Below are positions 36,101 through 43,983 of a stretch of DNA of 64,000 nt, piece by piece. Both the position numbers and the translations under genes were made by a program. The DNA comes from Planctomycetota bacterium (lineage in GTDB: Bacteria; Planctomycetota; UBA11346). Positions within the stretch are counted from its first letter, which is position 1. Every line of letters starts with the position of its first letter. The notes under the pieces were generated by a model that searched no databases, was not told where the DNA came from, and saw nothing but the letters and a program-made list of their open reading frames with translations. The stretch lies in the NCBI GenBank assembly GCA_014193115.1, contig BJHQ01000004.1, forward strand, positions 62,001 through 126,000, in the 5' to 3' direction.

Positions 36101-36468
36101 TGACCTGCAACGGTCGGCGGGTGCCGCTGCGCCCGACCAACCAACGCGGCCAGTTCGTCGCCGGCGTGCGTTATCGCGCCTGGCAGCCGCCGAACTGCCT
36201 GCATCCGAACATCGGTGTCCACACCCCGCTGCGCTTCGACCTGGTCGATACCTGGAACGACGTCGCCGTGGCCGGTTGCACCTACCACGTCAGCCATCCC
36301 GGCGGCCGCGCCTATGAGCACCTGCCAGTCAATGCCCGGGAGGCCGAATCCCGCCGCTTGGAACGCGCTGAAATCCGCGGCCACACGCCGGGTCGGGTGA
36401 TCGTGCCGCCGCTCCAAGTCGATCCATCGGCGCCGTACACGCTGGATTTGCGCTGGCCGGTCGGGTGA
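33187..36468 (+). CDS. Transglutaminase-like protein fused to DUF2126
   Basis: A 1093-residue fusion. Residues 1-85 are the bacterial transglutaminase N-terminal beta domain (LRHVTDYVYDRPVMLGPQVVRLRP). A transglutaminase/protease core follows with the triad Cys191 (GSGSCRDSGWLLV), His240 (DLHAWAECYLPG) and Asp256 (WIGLDPTSS). From about residue 290 to the end it is DUF2126 (RLTMGGEPTFVAVDG, GGGNHITIGGVTPADSPFLRRPD, SHPGGRAYEHLPVNAREAESRR), whose fold includes a glutamine-synthetase-like core. With COG2308 and COG2307 it forms a predicted amide-bond making and breaking system in the cytosol. It is intact and of normal length for the fused form. Confidence 0.93.
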   Translation: MIRVKLRHVTDYVYDRPVMLGPQVVRLRPAPHCRTPVPAYSLRIEPAKHFCNWQQDPFGNWQARLITEAPTRRFSVEVDLVAELTAINPFDFFLEPDWEHFPALDPKVPNRYPPELAHDLAPFLAAAPAGPRLRALVDAVAADLVGHAPPRTVDFLVDLNRRIWERVGYVIRLEPGIQTPEETLEKGSGSCRDSGWLLVQALRHLGIAARFASGYLIQLTADEKPLDGPAGPDRDFTDLHAWAECYLPGAGWIGLDPTSSLFCSEGHLPLACTPDPGNAAPIVGGFSSTDGEEATCEFRVEMSVERIHEEPRSTAPLNEHQWQAVLSAGDQVDARLAADDVRLTMGGEPTFVAVDGGDAPEWNTEALGADKRRRAGELTRRLKSRFSTGGLLHVGQGKWYPGEQLPRWALTVYWRQDGIPVWRDSSLLAGDPPGPGVPLGIAEKFADRLAKTLDCDPANLAFGFEDIVYHLWRERRLPVNVDIFDARLDDPVERDRLARIFTHGLGNPVGLVLPLAGWRGRFHSGKWDLRSDRLFLIPGDSPMGYRLPVDSLPWLAPEARVGDQPRDPFAPRPPLGQFPGIKRDEPPTPPSGQVRTALCIEPRDGHLNIFLPPMPDLESFLALVSSIEDVAAGLGQPVQIEGYRAPVDHRLRHFSVTPDPGVIEVNVQPAASWREQVAITAGVYEEARACRLASEKFMIDGRHTGTGGGNHITIGGVTPADSPFLRRPDVLASLICFWNNHPSLSYLFSGLFIGPTSQAPRIDEARDETVPEVDLALRSLARHTGPKPPWLIDRTLRNLLVDVTGNTHRAEFSIDKLYPPESQRYGLVELRGFEMPPHQRLSSVQQLLVRALVSRCWRTPYAVKPVRWGTEIHDRWMLPQVVTDDFAEVLDDLSRHGIRLDPAWFAAQHEFRFPHVATFIGRGVEVELRTALEPWPVLGEEAAAGGTARYVDSSMERMQVLVQGAVDGRHALTCNGRRVPLRPTNQRGQFVAGVRYRAWQPPNCLHPNIGVHTPLRFDLVDTWNDVAVAGCTYHVSHPGGRAYEHLPVNAREAESRRLERAEIRGHTPGRVIVPPLQVDPSAPYTLDLRWPVG

Positions 36469-36523
36469 TTGGCGACCGGATCTCCCGCCGAGCGCTTTTC
36501 CACGCAGTTGCTAGGCTGTTGCC

Positions 36524-38347
36524 ATGCCCAGCCCTGCCGACCCCTCCGCTCCGTCCGTCGTGAAGGGGGCCGACGCGCCGGGTGTGGCGGCATCGGCCGT
36601 GCCGGCCAAGCCGGTGCGGTCCTCGGCAAAGCCGCCAGCAGGAGTAGCAAAAATACCGGAAAACACTGGTAAATCTGCGGATCCTGGGGCGGATCAGGGT
36701 GATCCGGCGGCGCCGGCGCCAGCCGCCAATGGCGGCGATTTCCTCGCCCTTGGGCTGCCGGCGGCCATGGTCGCGGCGCTGGTCGCCCGGGGATTCGCGG
36801 CCCCGACCCCGGTCCAGGCCGCGGTCATCCCCCATGCCCTGACCGGCGGCGACCTGCTCGCCCAGGCCCGCACCGGTTCGGGAAAAACCTTGGCTTTTCT
36901 GCTTCCGTTGGCCGCCCGGATCGGCGCCGGCGAGATCCGCCGGGCGTGGATCGTCTGCCCGACCAGGGAACTCGCCCAGCAAGCGGCGCGGGAGGTCGAT
37001 ACGCTGCTCGGGCCGGGTCGCTGCGCGGTGCTGGTCGGCGGCCTGCCGCCGTGGCCCCAGGTCCGCGACCTGCGCCGGGAGCCGCCGCTGGTGATCGGCA
37101 CGCCGGGACGGATGTGCGACCACTTGGCCCAGGGCAACCTGCGGCCCGACGCCGAGATCGTCGTCCTCGACGAGGCCGACCAGATGATGGACATGGGTTT
37201 CAGCGAGGATCTCGAGCGCCTGGTCAAGGATCTCGGCTCGTCGGTGGCGCGCTGGCTGTTCAGCGCGACGTTTCCCCGCGAGGTCCAGGACGCGGTCGAT
37301 CGCTGGCTCGACAGCCCGCGGGAGGTCCGCCTCGACGTGCGCAGCGCCTCCAGCCACGTCCCGCAGAAATACATCATCGCCCGGCCCGGCGAGACCATGC
37401 CGGCCCTGGCCCGGCTGCTCCACATTTTGGAGCCCAAGCGCGCCCTGGTCTTCGTCCGGACCCGCGACGATGTCGAGCAGACCGTGCGCAGCATCGCGGC
37501 AGAGGGCATCGAAGCTGCCGGCATCAGCGGCGATCTGTCGCAAGAAGCCCGGGAACGGGTGCTGGAGCGCTTCCGCAGCGGCCGTTTGGCGGTGCTGGTC
37601 GGCACCGATGTCGCCGCCCGCGGCATCGACGTGCCCGGGATCACCCACGTCTTCAACCTCGGCCTGCCGATGAGCGCCGAGACCTACATGCACCGGGTCG
37701 GGCGCACCGCCCGGGCTGGCGCCGACGGCGAGGCGTGGAGCGTGCTGTCGCCCTTCGAACGCGGCAAGTTCCAGCGCATCGCGGCGATGGCGCGGTGCAC
37801 GCCGACCGAGGCGCCGCTGCCCACCGCGGCCGCCATCGTCGAGGCCAAGCGCGAACGCCTGGCCAAACGGGTGCAGGATTCCCTTGGCGAAAAGCTGGTG
37901 ATTCCGGCGTCGTTCAAGCCGCTGATCAAGGAGTTCGGAGCCGAAGCGGTGCTCGCCAGCCTGGTCCACCGGCTGGTTCCCGACGCTCCGGTGGAAAAGG
38001 CCGCCCCGGTTCCGGTGCGGCCTGCGTACAACCGGGCACCGTCGGGATTCGCAGGGGCTCCGGCCGGTCGCAGCTTCACTGCCGGAGCCGGTACCGTCGC
38101 TGGGGCCCCCGGCACCAGCATTTTTGTCGGCCTGGGCGCCGACGACGGCGCCTCGCCGGGCACCATCGTCGCACTGCTCTGCCATCAGTGCGGCATCGTC
38201 GGCGCCGATCTTGGCAAGATCCGCATGTTCCCGCGCAACTGCCTGGTTACCGCGACCCCGGCGGCGGCCGAGCGGATCCTCGCCCATCCCTTGAACAACC
38301 GCGGCCGGATGATCCAGGTGCGGCCAGACCGGATGCCGGGGCGCTGA
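36524..38347 (+). CDS. DEAD-box RNA helicase with DbpA-type RNA-binding domain
   Basis: A 607-residue helicase. A low-complexity Ala/Pro tail covers residues 1-70. RecA domain 1 has the Q-motif region GFAAPTPVQAAVIP, motif I ARTGSGKT (115-122), PTRELAQQ, TPGR, motif II VVLDEADQM and SAT. Domain 2 has LVFVRTRDD, VGTDVAARGIDVPG and HRVGRTARAG. The C-terminal 80 residues (FVGLGADDGASPGTIVALLC, GIVGADLGKIRMFPRNCLV) match the DbpA/CsdA RNA-binding domain. Such proteins unwind rRNA during ribosome assembly or at low temperature. The start comes 55 bases after the DUF2126 gene; co-transcription is possible. Confidence 0.92.
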   Translation: MPSPADPSAPSVVKGADAPGVAASAVPAKPVRSSAKPPAGVAKIPENTGKSADPGADQGDPAAPAPAANGGDFLALGLPAAMVAALVARGFAAPTPVQAAVIPHALTGGDLLAQARTGSGKTLAFLLPLAARIGAGEIRRAWIVCPTRELAQQAAREVDTLLGPGRCAVLVGGLPPWPQVRDLRREPPLVIGTPGRMCDHLAQGNLRPDAEIVVLDEADQMMDMGFSEDLERLVKDLGSSVARWLFSATFPREVQDAVDRWLDSPREVRLDVRSASSHVPQKYIIARPGETMPALARLLHILEPKRALVFVRTRDDVEQTVRSIAAEGIEAAGISGDLSQEARERVLERFRSGRLAVLVGTDVAARGIDVPGITHVFNLGLPMSAETYMHRVGRTARAGADGEAWSVLSPFERGKFQRIAAMARCTPTEAPLPTAAAIVEAKRERLAKRVQDSLGEKLVIPASFKPLIKEFGAEAVLASLVHRLVPDAPVEKAAPVPVRPAYNRAPSGFAGAPAGRSFTAGAGTVAGAPGTSIFVGLGADDGASPGTIVALLCHQCGIVGADLGKIRMFPRNCLVTATPAAAERILAHPLNNRGRMIQVRPDRMPGR

Positions 38348-38395
38348 GCCAGACGGCTGGACGGCTCAGCTGCCCAGCCGCTCCCCCAGCCCGGT

Positions 38396-40744
38396 TCACT
38401 TCCAGGTATAGACGCCGGTTTTCAGATCGACTTTGCCGACAAAGCGCTGCCCGCCGGCAACGACGGTCAGTTCGCCTTGGAAAAAACCGAGGTTGACCGC
38501 TGAGGGCGAGCCTGGTGCCGCCCGCCAATGGTCGCGGCGGGCCATCCAGTCGACCTGGACTCCGTCGTGCCAGACCTCTGGCTGGGGCTGCGCCCAGCGC
38601 ACCGCCATGCGGTAGCCGGCGCTGCTGGTGCAACCGACTTTGCCCTGAGCCAGTTCCGCCACATCGATCGTGCTTTTGGCCAGGGCTGCGGCGAAAGCCT
38701 CGCGGGTGGCATGGGTGGCGGGGTCGCCGATCTCCAGGGCGAAACCTTGGAATCCGGGAGCGTTGGCTTTCAGCAGCAGCCCTTCGAGGAAAGGGATCGC
38801 TTCTTTCTTCCCGCCGATGGTAACGGGCTGGTCGAAAGCCGGCGTGCAGCCGAAGGGACGGATCGCCACCCAGGCGGCCCCGGCGTCGATGATCCACCAG
38901 TCGCCAGCCTGGCTGCGCGGCAGCCCTTTGGGCACACTGAACTGGGTTTGCCAGGCGAAAGCTGCGGTTTTTCCATCCTTCCCGGCCTTCGGTTCGGGCG
39001 CTTGGCCGAGCCACAGGACGGCATTGCCGCGCTGGGCGATGCACTCGCCGGGCGCTTGGCTGATCGCGGCGTTCTTTCCCGGACCTCCGCTGACGCACAT
39101 GGTGGCGGGAACTTTGCCGGGGCGGTCGATCAGCAGTTTGAAGCCGTTCACATCGCCGCCCGAACCCCGGGCTAGGCTGCCGAGCTGCCAGCCTCGGCCA
39201 TAGGAGGTGGTCTCGAAGGATACTGGCGACCGCTGGTTTTGGGGCAGCCAGGTTTCATAGGCCGGCTGGGCCGCCCATTCCTCGCGGGGTGGGGTCTGGG
39301 CGCGGCGGGCGAGCTGGACCACGGCGAACGGCGGACGGTAGCCGGACAGGATGGCCGTGACCTGATCGGCCTCCGGTTCGACCTGCTCCACCGTCGGCGC
39401 GAAGAACAGCGAGAAATAGCCGGCGGCGCCGCAGCTTGGTTCGGTACCGGACGAGCCGACATCACCGTAATCCCGGGCCTGGGGGCCGCCCCAGGCATTG
39501 TTCCACCAGCGCCGCGCGGCGGAGGTGCAGATCAGATCGAGCACGGCTTTCCCGCTGCGCCGGACCTCTTCGTCGCGGGCGAAGGAGTACAGGTTGCACC
39601 ACGCCGCCGTGGTATGCCCGAGATAGGCCATGCTGTCCCATTCGCCGTTGCCCATCGACCAGTACGTTGCCGCGGCGCGTTGCAATTTGTGCTTGTAGTA
39701 GCGGCGGACCTGCTCGTGGTCGGGGCTGGGTTTGCCGGCGGCGTCGGCGTTGCGGACGGTCTCTTCGGCGAACAGATAGACCGCGATGTCGCGCATCGCC
39801 CGCAGGTTGTCGGTGTTGCGGGCATCGGCGCGCATGCCGCGGACGTTCGGCGACCACACCGTGCCCACCGGTCCGGAGCCGATGCCAAACTTCGGATGGG
39901 GATTGGGATTCACCCGGCGCTCGTATTCCTCGAACACCAGGAAGGCGTGGACCGGCTCGCCGGCGACCTGGTTGATCTCGGCGGAATCGGTGAGCATCGC
40001 CATCCAGTGCCGCCAGCCGGCGACATCGGTCGGCTTGGTCTGGGGCATGGCCCCGGCGAATTTGCGCATATAGGCGGCGAAACGCTGCTTGTTGGCGGCT
40101 CCGTCCTTCTCCTTGTCGGCTTGGTCGGCCAGCGCCCGGACCTCGTCCGGGGTGCGCCACATCTTGTCCAGGTTGGCCTGGGCGAAGGCCACCACTTGAG
40201 GATCGCGGTCCTCCAGCGCCAGCACGTATTCCAGGCTGGGGCGGGGGTCGCTGGCGCTCCAGGTCGCGCCGGCCTTGCGCATCCGTTCGCGGTACTCGGG
40301 TTTCAGCTGGTCGCCGAACCAGAAATACTTCACCACCTGACCCTTCAGGGTGAAGCAGTAATACAGATCAATGCCTTCGGTCCAGGCATGGATCGACTCG
40401 GCTTCCTTGTCTTCTTCCTGCATCGCGGCGATGGCGATATCGCGGTCGCCGGCCAACCAGGCGAGCTCAGTCCTGAGCAACGAGGACTTTTCACGTTCAT
40501 CGGTGGAATCGACGCCCGACTTGCCTTGGTGCGCGGCGATGACCTTGGCGACCTTGGCCTGCCACAGGGCCATCTCGGCCTCGGGCCAGGGCGTATCGAG
40601 CCCCGGCAGCTTGGGCTCCGGCAGCTTGGACTCCGGTGCCTTGGACTCCGGTGACTTGGACTCCGGTGACTTGGCCGCGGGCAGCGCCTCGCCGGCGAGC
40701 GCGACGCCAGCCAGCAAGAGCAAAAAGGTGGTGGAACGGGACAT
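38396..40744 (-). CDS. Large secreted protein of unknown function
   Basis: A 782-residue protein with a signal peptide (MSRSTTFLLLLAGVALAGEA). Next comes a run of near-identical five-residue repeats (KSPES, KSPES, KAPES, KLPEP), encoded by a 15-base tandem repeat near 40613-40672, probably a flexible spacer. The middle part is helical and Trp/Tyr-rich with YWSMGNGEWDSMAYLGHTTA and CTSAARRWWNNAWGG, which suggests an alpha/alpha toroid like those of polysaccharide lyases. The C-terminal 250 residues look beta-rich (GFKLLIDRPGKVPATMCVSG). No catalytic residues can be named. It converges with the helicase gene. Confidence 0.6.
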   Translation of the reverse strand: MSRSTTFLLLLAGVALAGEALPAAKSPESKSPESKAPESKLPEPKLPGLDTPWPEAEMALWQAKVAKVIAAHQGKSGVDSTDEREKSSLLRTELAWLAGDRDIAIAAMQEEDKEAESIHAWTEGIDLYYCFTLKGQVVKYFWFGDQLKPEYRERMRKAGATWSASDPRPSLEYVLALEDRDPQVVAFAQANLDKMWRTPDEVRALADQADKEKDGAANKQRFAAYMRKFAGAMPQTKPTDVAGWRHWMAMLTDSAEINQVAGEPVHAFLVFEEYERRVNPNPHPKFGIGSGPVGTVWSPNVRGMRADARNTDNLRAMRDIAVYLFAEETVRNADAAGKPSPDHEQVRRYYKHKLQRAAATYWSMGNGEWDSMAYLGHTTAAWCNLYSFARDEEVRRSGKAVLDLICTSAARRWWNNAWGGPQARDYGDVGSSGTEPSCGAAGYFSLFFAPTVEQVEPEADQVTAILSGYRPPFAVVQLARRAQTPPREEWAAQPAYETWLPQNQRSPVSFETTSYGRGWQLGSLARGSGGDVNGFKLLIDRPGKVPATMCVSGGPGKNAAISQAPGECIAQRGNAVLWLGQAPEPKAGKDGKTAAFAWQTQFSVPKGLPRSQAGDWWIIDAGAAWVAIRPFGCTPAFDQPVTIGGKKEAIPFLEGLLLKANAPGFQGFALEIGDPATHATREAFAAALAKSTIDVAELAQGKVGCTSSAGYRMAVRWAQPQPEVWHDGVQVDWMARRDHWRAAPGSPSAVNLGFFQGELTVVAGGQRFVGKVDLKTGVYTWK

Positions 40745-40856
40745 CAGCAGCTCCGGAGGGGGTCAGTGGTCATGGAAGGACTTGGTTATTCGCCGGATCG
40801 ACGCGGCCGTTGGCGAGCTGGATCCAGGCATCGGCCACGCCACCGCCATCGGGGAA

Positions 40857-41207
40857 TCAGCGCTGGATCGGCTGGCACACCACAGCGGTGCCATAGCACA
40901 GGACCTCGGTGGCGGCGCTCTGCCCGCCGCCGACTGCTGACGATTCGTAGCGCATCGCCAGGACTGCATTGCCGCCCAGGGACTTGGCGTGGGCCAGCAT
41001 CTTGTCATAGGCCTCTTTGCGGGCCTGCTCGCACATCTCGCTGTAGGAATCGATGTTGCCGCCCACCAGCTGCTTGAATCCGCCGAGGAAACCCTGGCTG
41101 ATGGTGGGAGAACGGACGATGATGCCTCGGGCCACGCCCATCAACCGGATGATGGAGTGTCCGGGAAGGTCGTTGCCGGTGGTGACGATGAGGTCGGCGG
41201 GGAACAT
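40857..41207 (-). CDS. YbjQ family (DUF74) protein
   Basis: A 116-residue match to the YbjQ/UPF0145 family: VTTGNDLPGHSIIRLMGVARGIIVRSPT, GGFKQLVGGNIDSYSEMCEQARKEAYDKM, then GGNAVLAMRYESSAV and EVLCYGTAVV. The family forms compact alpha/beta rings (often pentamers) and is annotated as a putative heavy-metal-binding domain; its role is not established. Its start lies inside the 3' end of the pth gene, overlapping by 67 bases in another frame, which is unusually long for coupled genes. Confidence 0.9.
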   Translation of the reverse strand: MFPADLIVTTGNDLPGHSIIRLMGVARGIIVRSPTISQGFLGGFKQLVGGNIDSYSEMCEQARKEAYDKMLAHAKSLGGNAVLAMRYESSAVGGGQSAATEVLCYGTAVVCQPIQR

Positions 41208-41908
41208 GGATCGGTTCCGGTGGCTGGGGATAGCGGGTTCTGGTCGACAGGCGGTCGCGGCGGAGCAGGCAGTTCCACGCGGGGTGCTGGTCGTTTCGGC
41301 GGCGACGCTGGCGGTTTCGGCGGCGACGCTGGCCGCGGCGGCGGTGGGCGCAACGGACCGTTGAAGCTGCTGGCGGCAGCCGCTCCGTCGCGAACCCAGG
41401 CGGCAGCAGCGTCGGCGGCCTTGGCCAGCATCGCATCGGCATCGGCCTGCTCGTCGGGAGCGAAGCGGCCAAGGACGAAGTCGACCTGGATGTCAGGATG
41501 GGCCGGCCGGCCAATGCCGCAGCGCAGCCGGGCATAGCCCTGGCCGAGGTGGGCTTCGATATCGCGCAGTCCATTATGGCCACCGGCGGAACCCTCTGCC
41601 CGCAGGCGCAGGTCGCCGAGGGGCAGGTTGAGGTCGTCGACCACCACCAGCAGGTCGGCCGGAAGGATCCGGTGAAAGGTCAGCGCGGCCTGGGCCGCCT
41701 GGCCGCTGCGATTGACGAAGGTGCGGGGTTTCAGCAGCAGCACCGGGATGCCGCCGAGATCGATCCGCGCGGTGTCGGCGTGCCACTGGCCACGCCAATC
41801 GCCGACGCCGTGACGGCGGGCCAGCTCATCCATCACCGCAAAACCGATGTTGTGGCGGGTGCCGTGGTACTCGCGGCCAGGATTGCCGATACCGAGCAGG
41901 ATGCGCAT
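41141..41908 (-). CDS. pth: Peptidyl-tRNA hydrolase with a Pro-rich tail
   Basis: A 255-residue protein. Residues 1-188 are a normal peptidyl-tRNA hydrolase that recycles tRNA from peptidyl-tRNA: GIGNPGREYHGTRHNIGF with Asn and catalytic His, LLLKPRTFVNRSG, VVVDDLNLPLGDLRLRAEGS with catalytic Asp, and GSAGGHNGLRDI. After about residue 188 a 65-residue Pro/Ala/Ser tail follows (RPPPPRPASPPKPPASPPKR). The tail contains a 20-base duplication and overlaps the start of the ybjQ-like gene. A typical Pth is near 190 residues, so the tail is an extra; it may be frame drift beyond the functional domain. An inverted-repeat element lies just upstream. Confidence 0.9.
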   Translation of the reverse strand: MRILLGIGNPGREYHGTRHNIGFAVMDELARRHGVGDWRGQWHADTARIDLGGIPVLLLKPRTFVNRSGQAAQAALTFHRILPADLLVVVDDLNLPLGDLRLRAEGSAGGHNGLRDIEAHLGQGYARLRCGIGRPAHPDIQVDFVLGRFAPDEQADADAMLAKAADAAAAWVRDGAAAASSFNGPLRPPPPRPASPPKPPASPPKRPAPRVELPAPPRPPVDQNPLSPATGTDPCSPPTSSSPPATTFPDTPSSG

Positions 41909-41938
41909 GAAGGGCCTGGCAGCGCCTGGGAGCGCCGA

Positions 41939-42047
41939 GCGCCAGCTCGGCTGGGTGAGTCGGGCGAAGAGACGAGCTTGTTCTCCGTGGCGGATCAGGC
42001 CAGGCACTATCGGGTCATGGCGAAATCGACTCCAACCGAGCTGGCGC
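41939..42047. repeat. Short element bounded by inverted repeats, between pth and serS
   Basis: GCGCCAGCTCGG at 41939-41950 is the exact reverse complement of CCGAGCTGGCGC at 42036-42047. The left arm also lies in a local hairpin GCCGAGC-GCCA-GCTCGGC. The sequence gcgcctgggagcgcc preceding it recurs at 31970. A solo copy of the left arm lies at 24702-24713, between the dehydrogenase and GH52 genes. The layout (terminal arms, about 85 bases inside, no frame) matches a small non-autonomous element. 42048-42116 shows nothing further. Confidence 0.7.
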
Positions 42048-42116
42048 AAGGCGCCACCGAGCCAGCCGCGAACTAGCCTTGCCCGTCCGGGTCGTGATGG
42101 ACAATTCGCAGCTCCC

Positions 42117-43409
42117 ATGATCGACCTCGCCGCCCTGCGCACCGAACCCGACCGATTCCGCGCCGCCTTCGCGGCTCGGGGCGAGTCCGTGGAGGTTGCC
42201 GGGCTGCTTGCCGCCGATGAGCAGGTGCGGGCGCTCAAGCACCGCGCCGAAACCCTGCGCGCCGAGGTCAATGCCGCGAGCAAGGCCATCGGCCAGGCGG
42301 CGCGGCAAGGCGGCAGCGCGGTCGAGGAGGCCAAGGCCAAGGCCCGGGCTCTGGGCGACGAGGCCAAGCGGGTCGATGAGGAGCGCGACGCCGCCGAGCG
42401 CGCCTTGCACGAACGTCTGCTGGTGCTGCCCAATCCCTGCCTGGCGGAGGTGCCGGTGGGCAAAGACGCCACCGGCAACCGCGTGGTGGCGGAATGGGGC
42501 GCGAAACCGGCCTTCGGGTTCGCCCCGAAGGCGCACTGGGACCTCGGTCCAGCGCTTGGCATCATGGATTTCGACCGGGCGGCCAAGGTCGCTGGTTCGG
42601 GATTCGTCTGCCTGCGCGGCAACGGAGCCCGGCTGTCGCGGGCGCTGATCAGCTGGTTCCTCGACGTCCACACCGCCGAGCATGGCTATCAGGAATGGCA
42701 GGTTCCCTATCTGGTCCATCCCCAGTGCATGGTCGGCACCGGCCAGCTGCCCAAGTTCCACGACCAGTTCTATGCCTGCAAAGCTGACGATCTGGTGCTG
42801 ATCCCCACCGCCGAGGTGCCGGTCACCAACCTGCATACGGGTGAGATTCTTGAGGCCGAGACGCTGCCGCTGAAATACACGGCCCACACGCCGTGCTTCC
42901 GCCGCGAGGCCGGCGCCGCCGGCATCGGCACCCGGGGCATGACCCGGGTCCACCAGTTCGACAAGGTCGAAGTGGTGTGGTTCACCCGGCCCGAGACCAG
43001 CGCCGCCGATCTGCTCACCCTGCGCGGCCACGCCGAAGTCCTGCTGCAACGCCTCGGCCTGCATTACCGCGTGCTGGAGCTGTGCACCGGCGACACCGGC
43101 TTCGCCAGCGCCCATACCTATGACCTTGAGGTGTGGAGCCCGGGTACCAACAGCTGGCTCGAAGTATCGAGCTGCTCGATCTTCACCGATTTCCAGGCCC
43201 GCCGGGCCAACCTGCGCTTCCGCGAAAAAGGCGGGAAGCCGCAGTTCCTGCATACGTTGAACGGCTCGGCCCTGGCCCTGCCGCGCTGCCTGATCGCCCT
43301 GCTCGAACAGCATCAGCAGGCCGACGGCAGCGTGAGCGTGCCGGCGCCTTTGCGGCCGTACTTGGGCGGTCTGGAGCGGATCACCGGAAACGCCGCAGTC
43401 ACCGGATGA
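42117..43409 (+). CDS. serS: Seryl-tRNA synthetase
   Basis: A 430-residue class II synthetase charging tRNA-Ser. The N-terminal coiled-coil arm (about residues 25-105) has LKHRAETLRAEVNAASKAIG. The catalytic core shows GFVCLRGNGARLSRAL, LIPTAEVPVTNLHTGEIL, motif 2 FRREAGAAGIGTRGMTRVHQF, the Ser/ATP region ELCTGDTGFASAHTYDLEVW, SSCSIFTDFQARRANLRFR and motif 3 GSALALPRCLIALLEQH. Motif 3 reads ALPRCL where most relatives have AVGRTL, but the key Arg is kept. No Shine-Dalgarno site is seen; the start is fixed by the conserved MIDL..LR opening. A repeat array follows directly. Confidence 0.96.
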   Translation: MIDLAALRTEPDRFRAAFAARGESVEVAGLLAADEQVRALKHRAETLRAEVNAASKAIGQAARQGGSAVEEAKAKARALGDEAKRVDEERDAAERALHERLLVLPNPCLAEVPVGKDATGNRVVAEWGAKPAFGFAPKAHWDLGPALGIMDFDRAAKVAGSGFVCLRGNGARLSRALISWFLDVHTAEHGYQEWQVPYLVHPQCMVGTGQLPKFHDQFYACKADDLVLIPTAEVPVTNLHTGEILEAETLPLKYTAHTPCFRREAGAAGIGTRGMTRVHQFDKVEVVWFTRPETSAADLLTLRGHAEVLLQRLGLHYRVLELCTGDTGFASAHTYDLEVWSPGTNSWLEVSSCSIFTDFQARRANLRFREKGGKPQFLHTLNGSALALPRCLIALLEQHQQADGSVSVPAPLRPYLGGLERITGNAAVTG

Positions 43410-43484
43410 ACCACCAAGACGCCAAGGCGCCAAGCAGTGGAGCCGGGTCAGCCCGGCGCGCCGCAGCCCGGAGCGCCGCTGCCC

Positions 43485-43979
43485 GGAGCGCCGCACTCCG
43501 TGCGGCTTGGTGGGGCGCTGAGGGCAATTCGACTGGCTCAGCCACCGCGCTTGCCGATCGCCACGGTGAGCCCGGCCGCACGAAGTGCGGCGCTCCCAGG
43601 CAATCATCCCGGAGCGCCGCACTCCGTGCGGCTTGGTGGGGCGCTGACGGCAACTCGACTGGCTCAGCCACCGCGCTTGCTGATCGCCACGGTGAGCCCG
43701 GCCGCACGGAGTGCGGCGCTCCCAGGCAACCATCCCGGAGCGCCGCACTCCGTGCGGCTTGGTGGGGCGCTGAGGGCAATTCGACTGGCTCAGCCACCGC
43801 GCTTGCCGATCGCCACGGTGAGCCCGGCCGCACGGAGTGCGGCGCTCCCAGGCAATCATCCCGGAGCGCCGCACTCCGTGCGGCTTGGTGGGGCGCTGAC
43901 GGCAATTCGACTGGCTCAGCCACCGCGCTTGCTGATCGCCACGGTGAGCCCGGCCGCACGGAATGCGGCGCTCCCAGGT
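43485..43979. repeat. Four tandem copies of a 126-bp element with inverted ends
   Basis: Copies start at 43485, 43611, 43737 and 43863. Each begins with a 22-base arm and ends with its exact reverse complement; the arm core is GCCGCACGGAGTGCGGC, itself a hairpin with a GGA (or TCC) triloop. Internal bases show an ABAB pattern: copies 1 and 3 share gagggc and cttgccg, while copies 2 and 4 share gacggc and cttgctg. This indicates duplication of a 252-base dimer. 43411-43434 upstream carries a ccaagacgccaaggcgccaag tract of another dispersed family. The array ends at the purF start codon. The period is a multiple of 3, so spurious frames stay open. Confidence 0.92.
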
Positions 43980-43983
43980 TCCC

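Noticed and set aside
43485-43979. CRISPR-like array
   Set aside because: Units are tandem without unique spacers, 126 bases long, with inverted ends; no cas genes are present.
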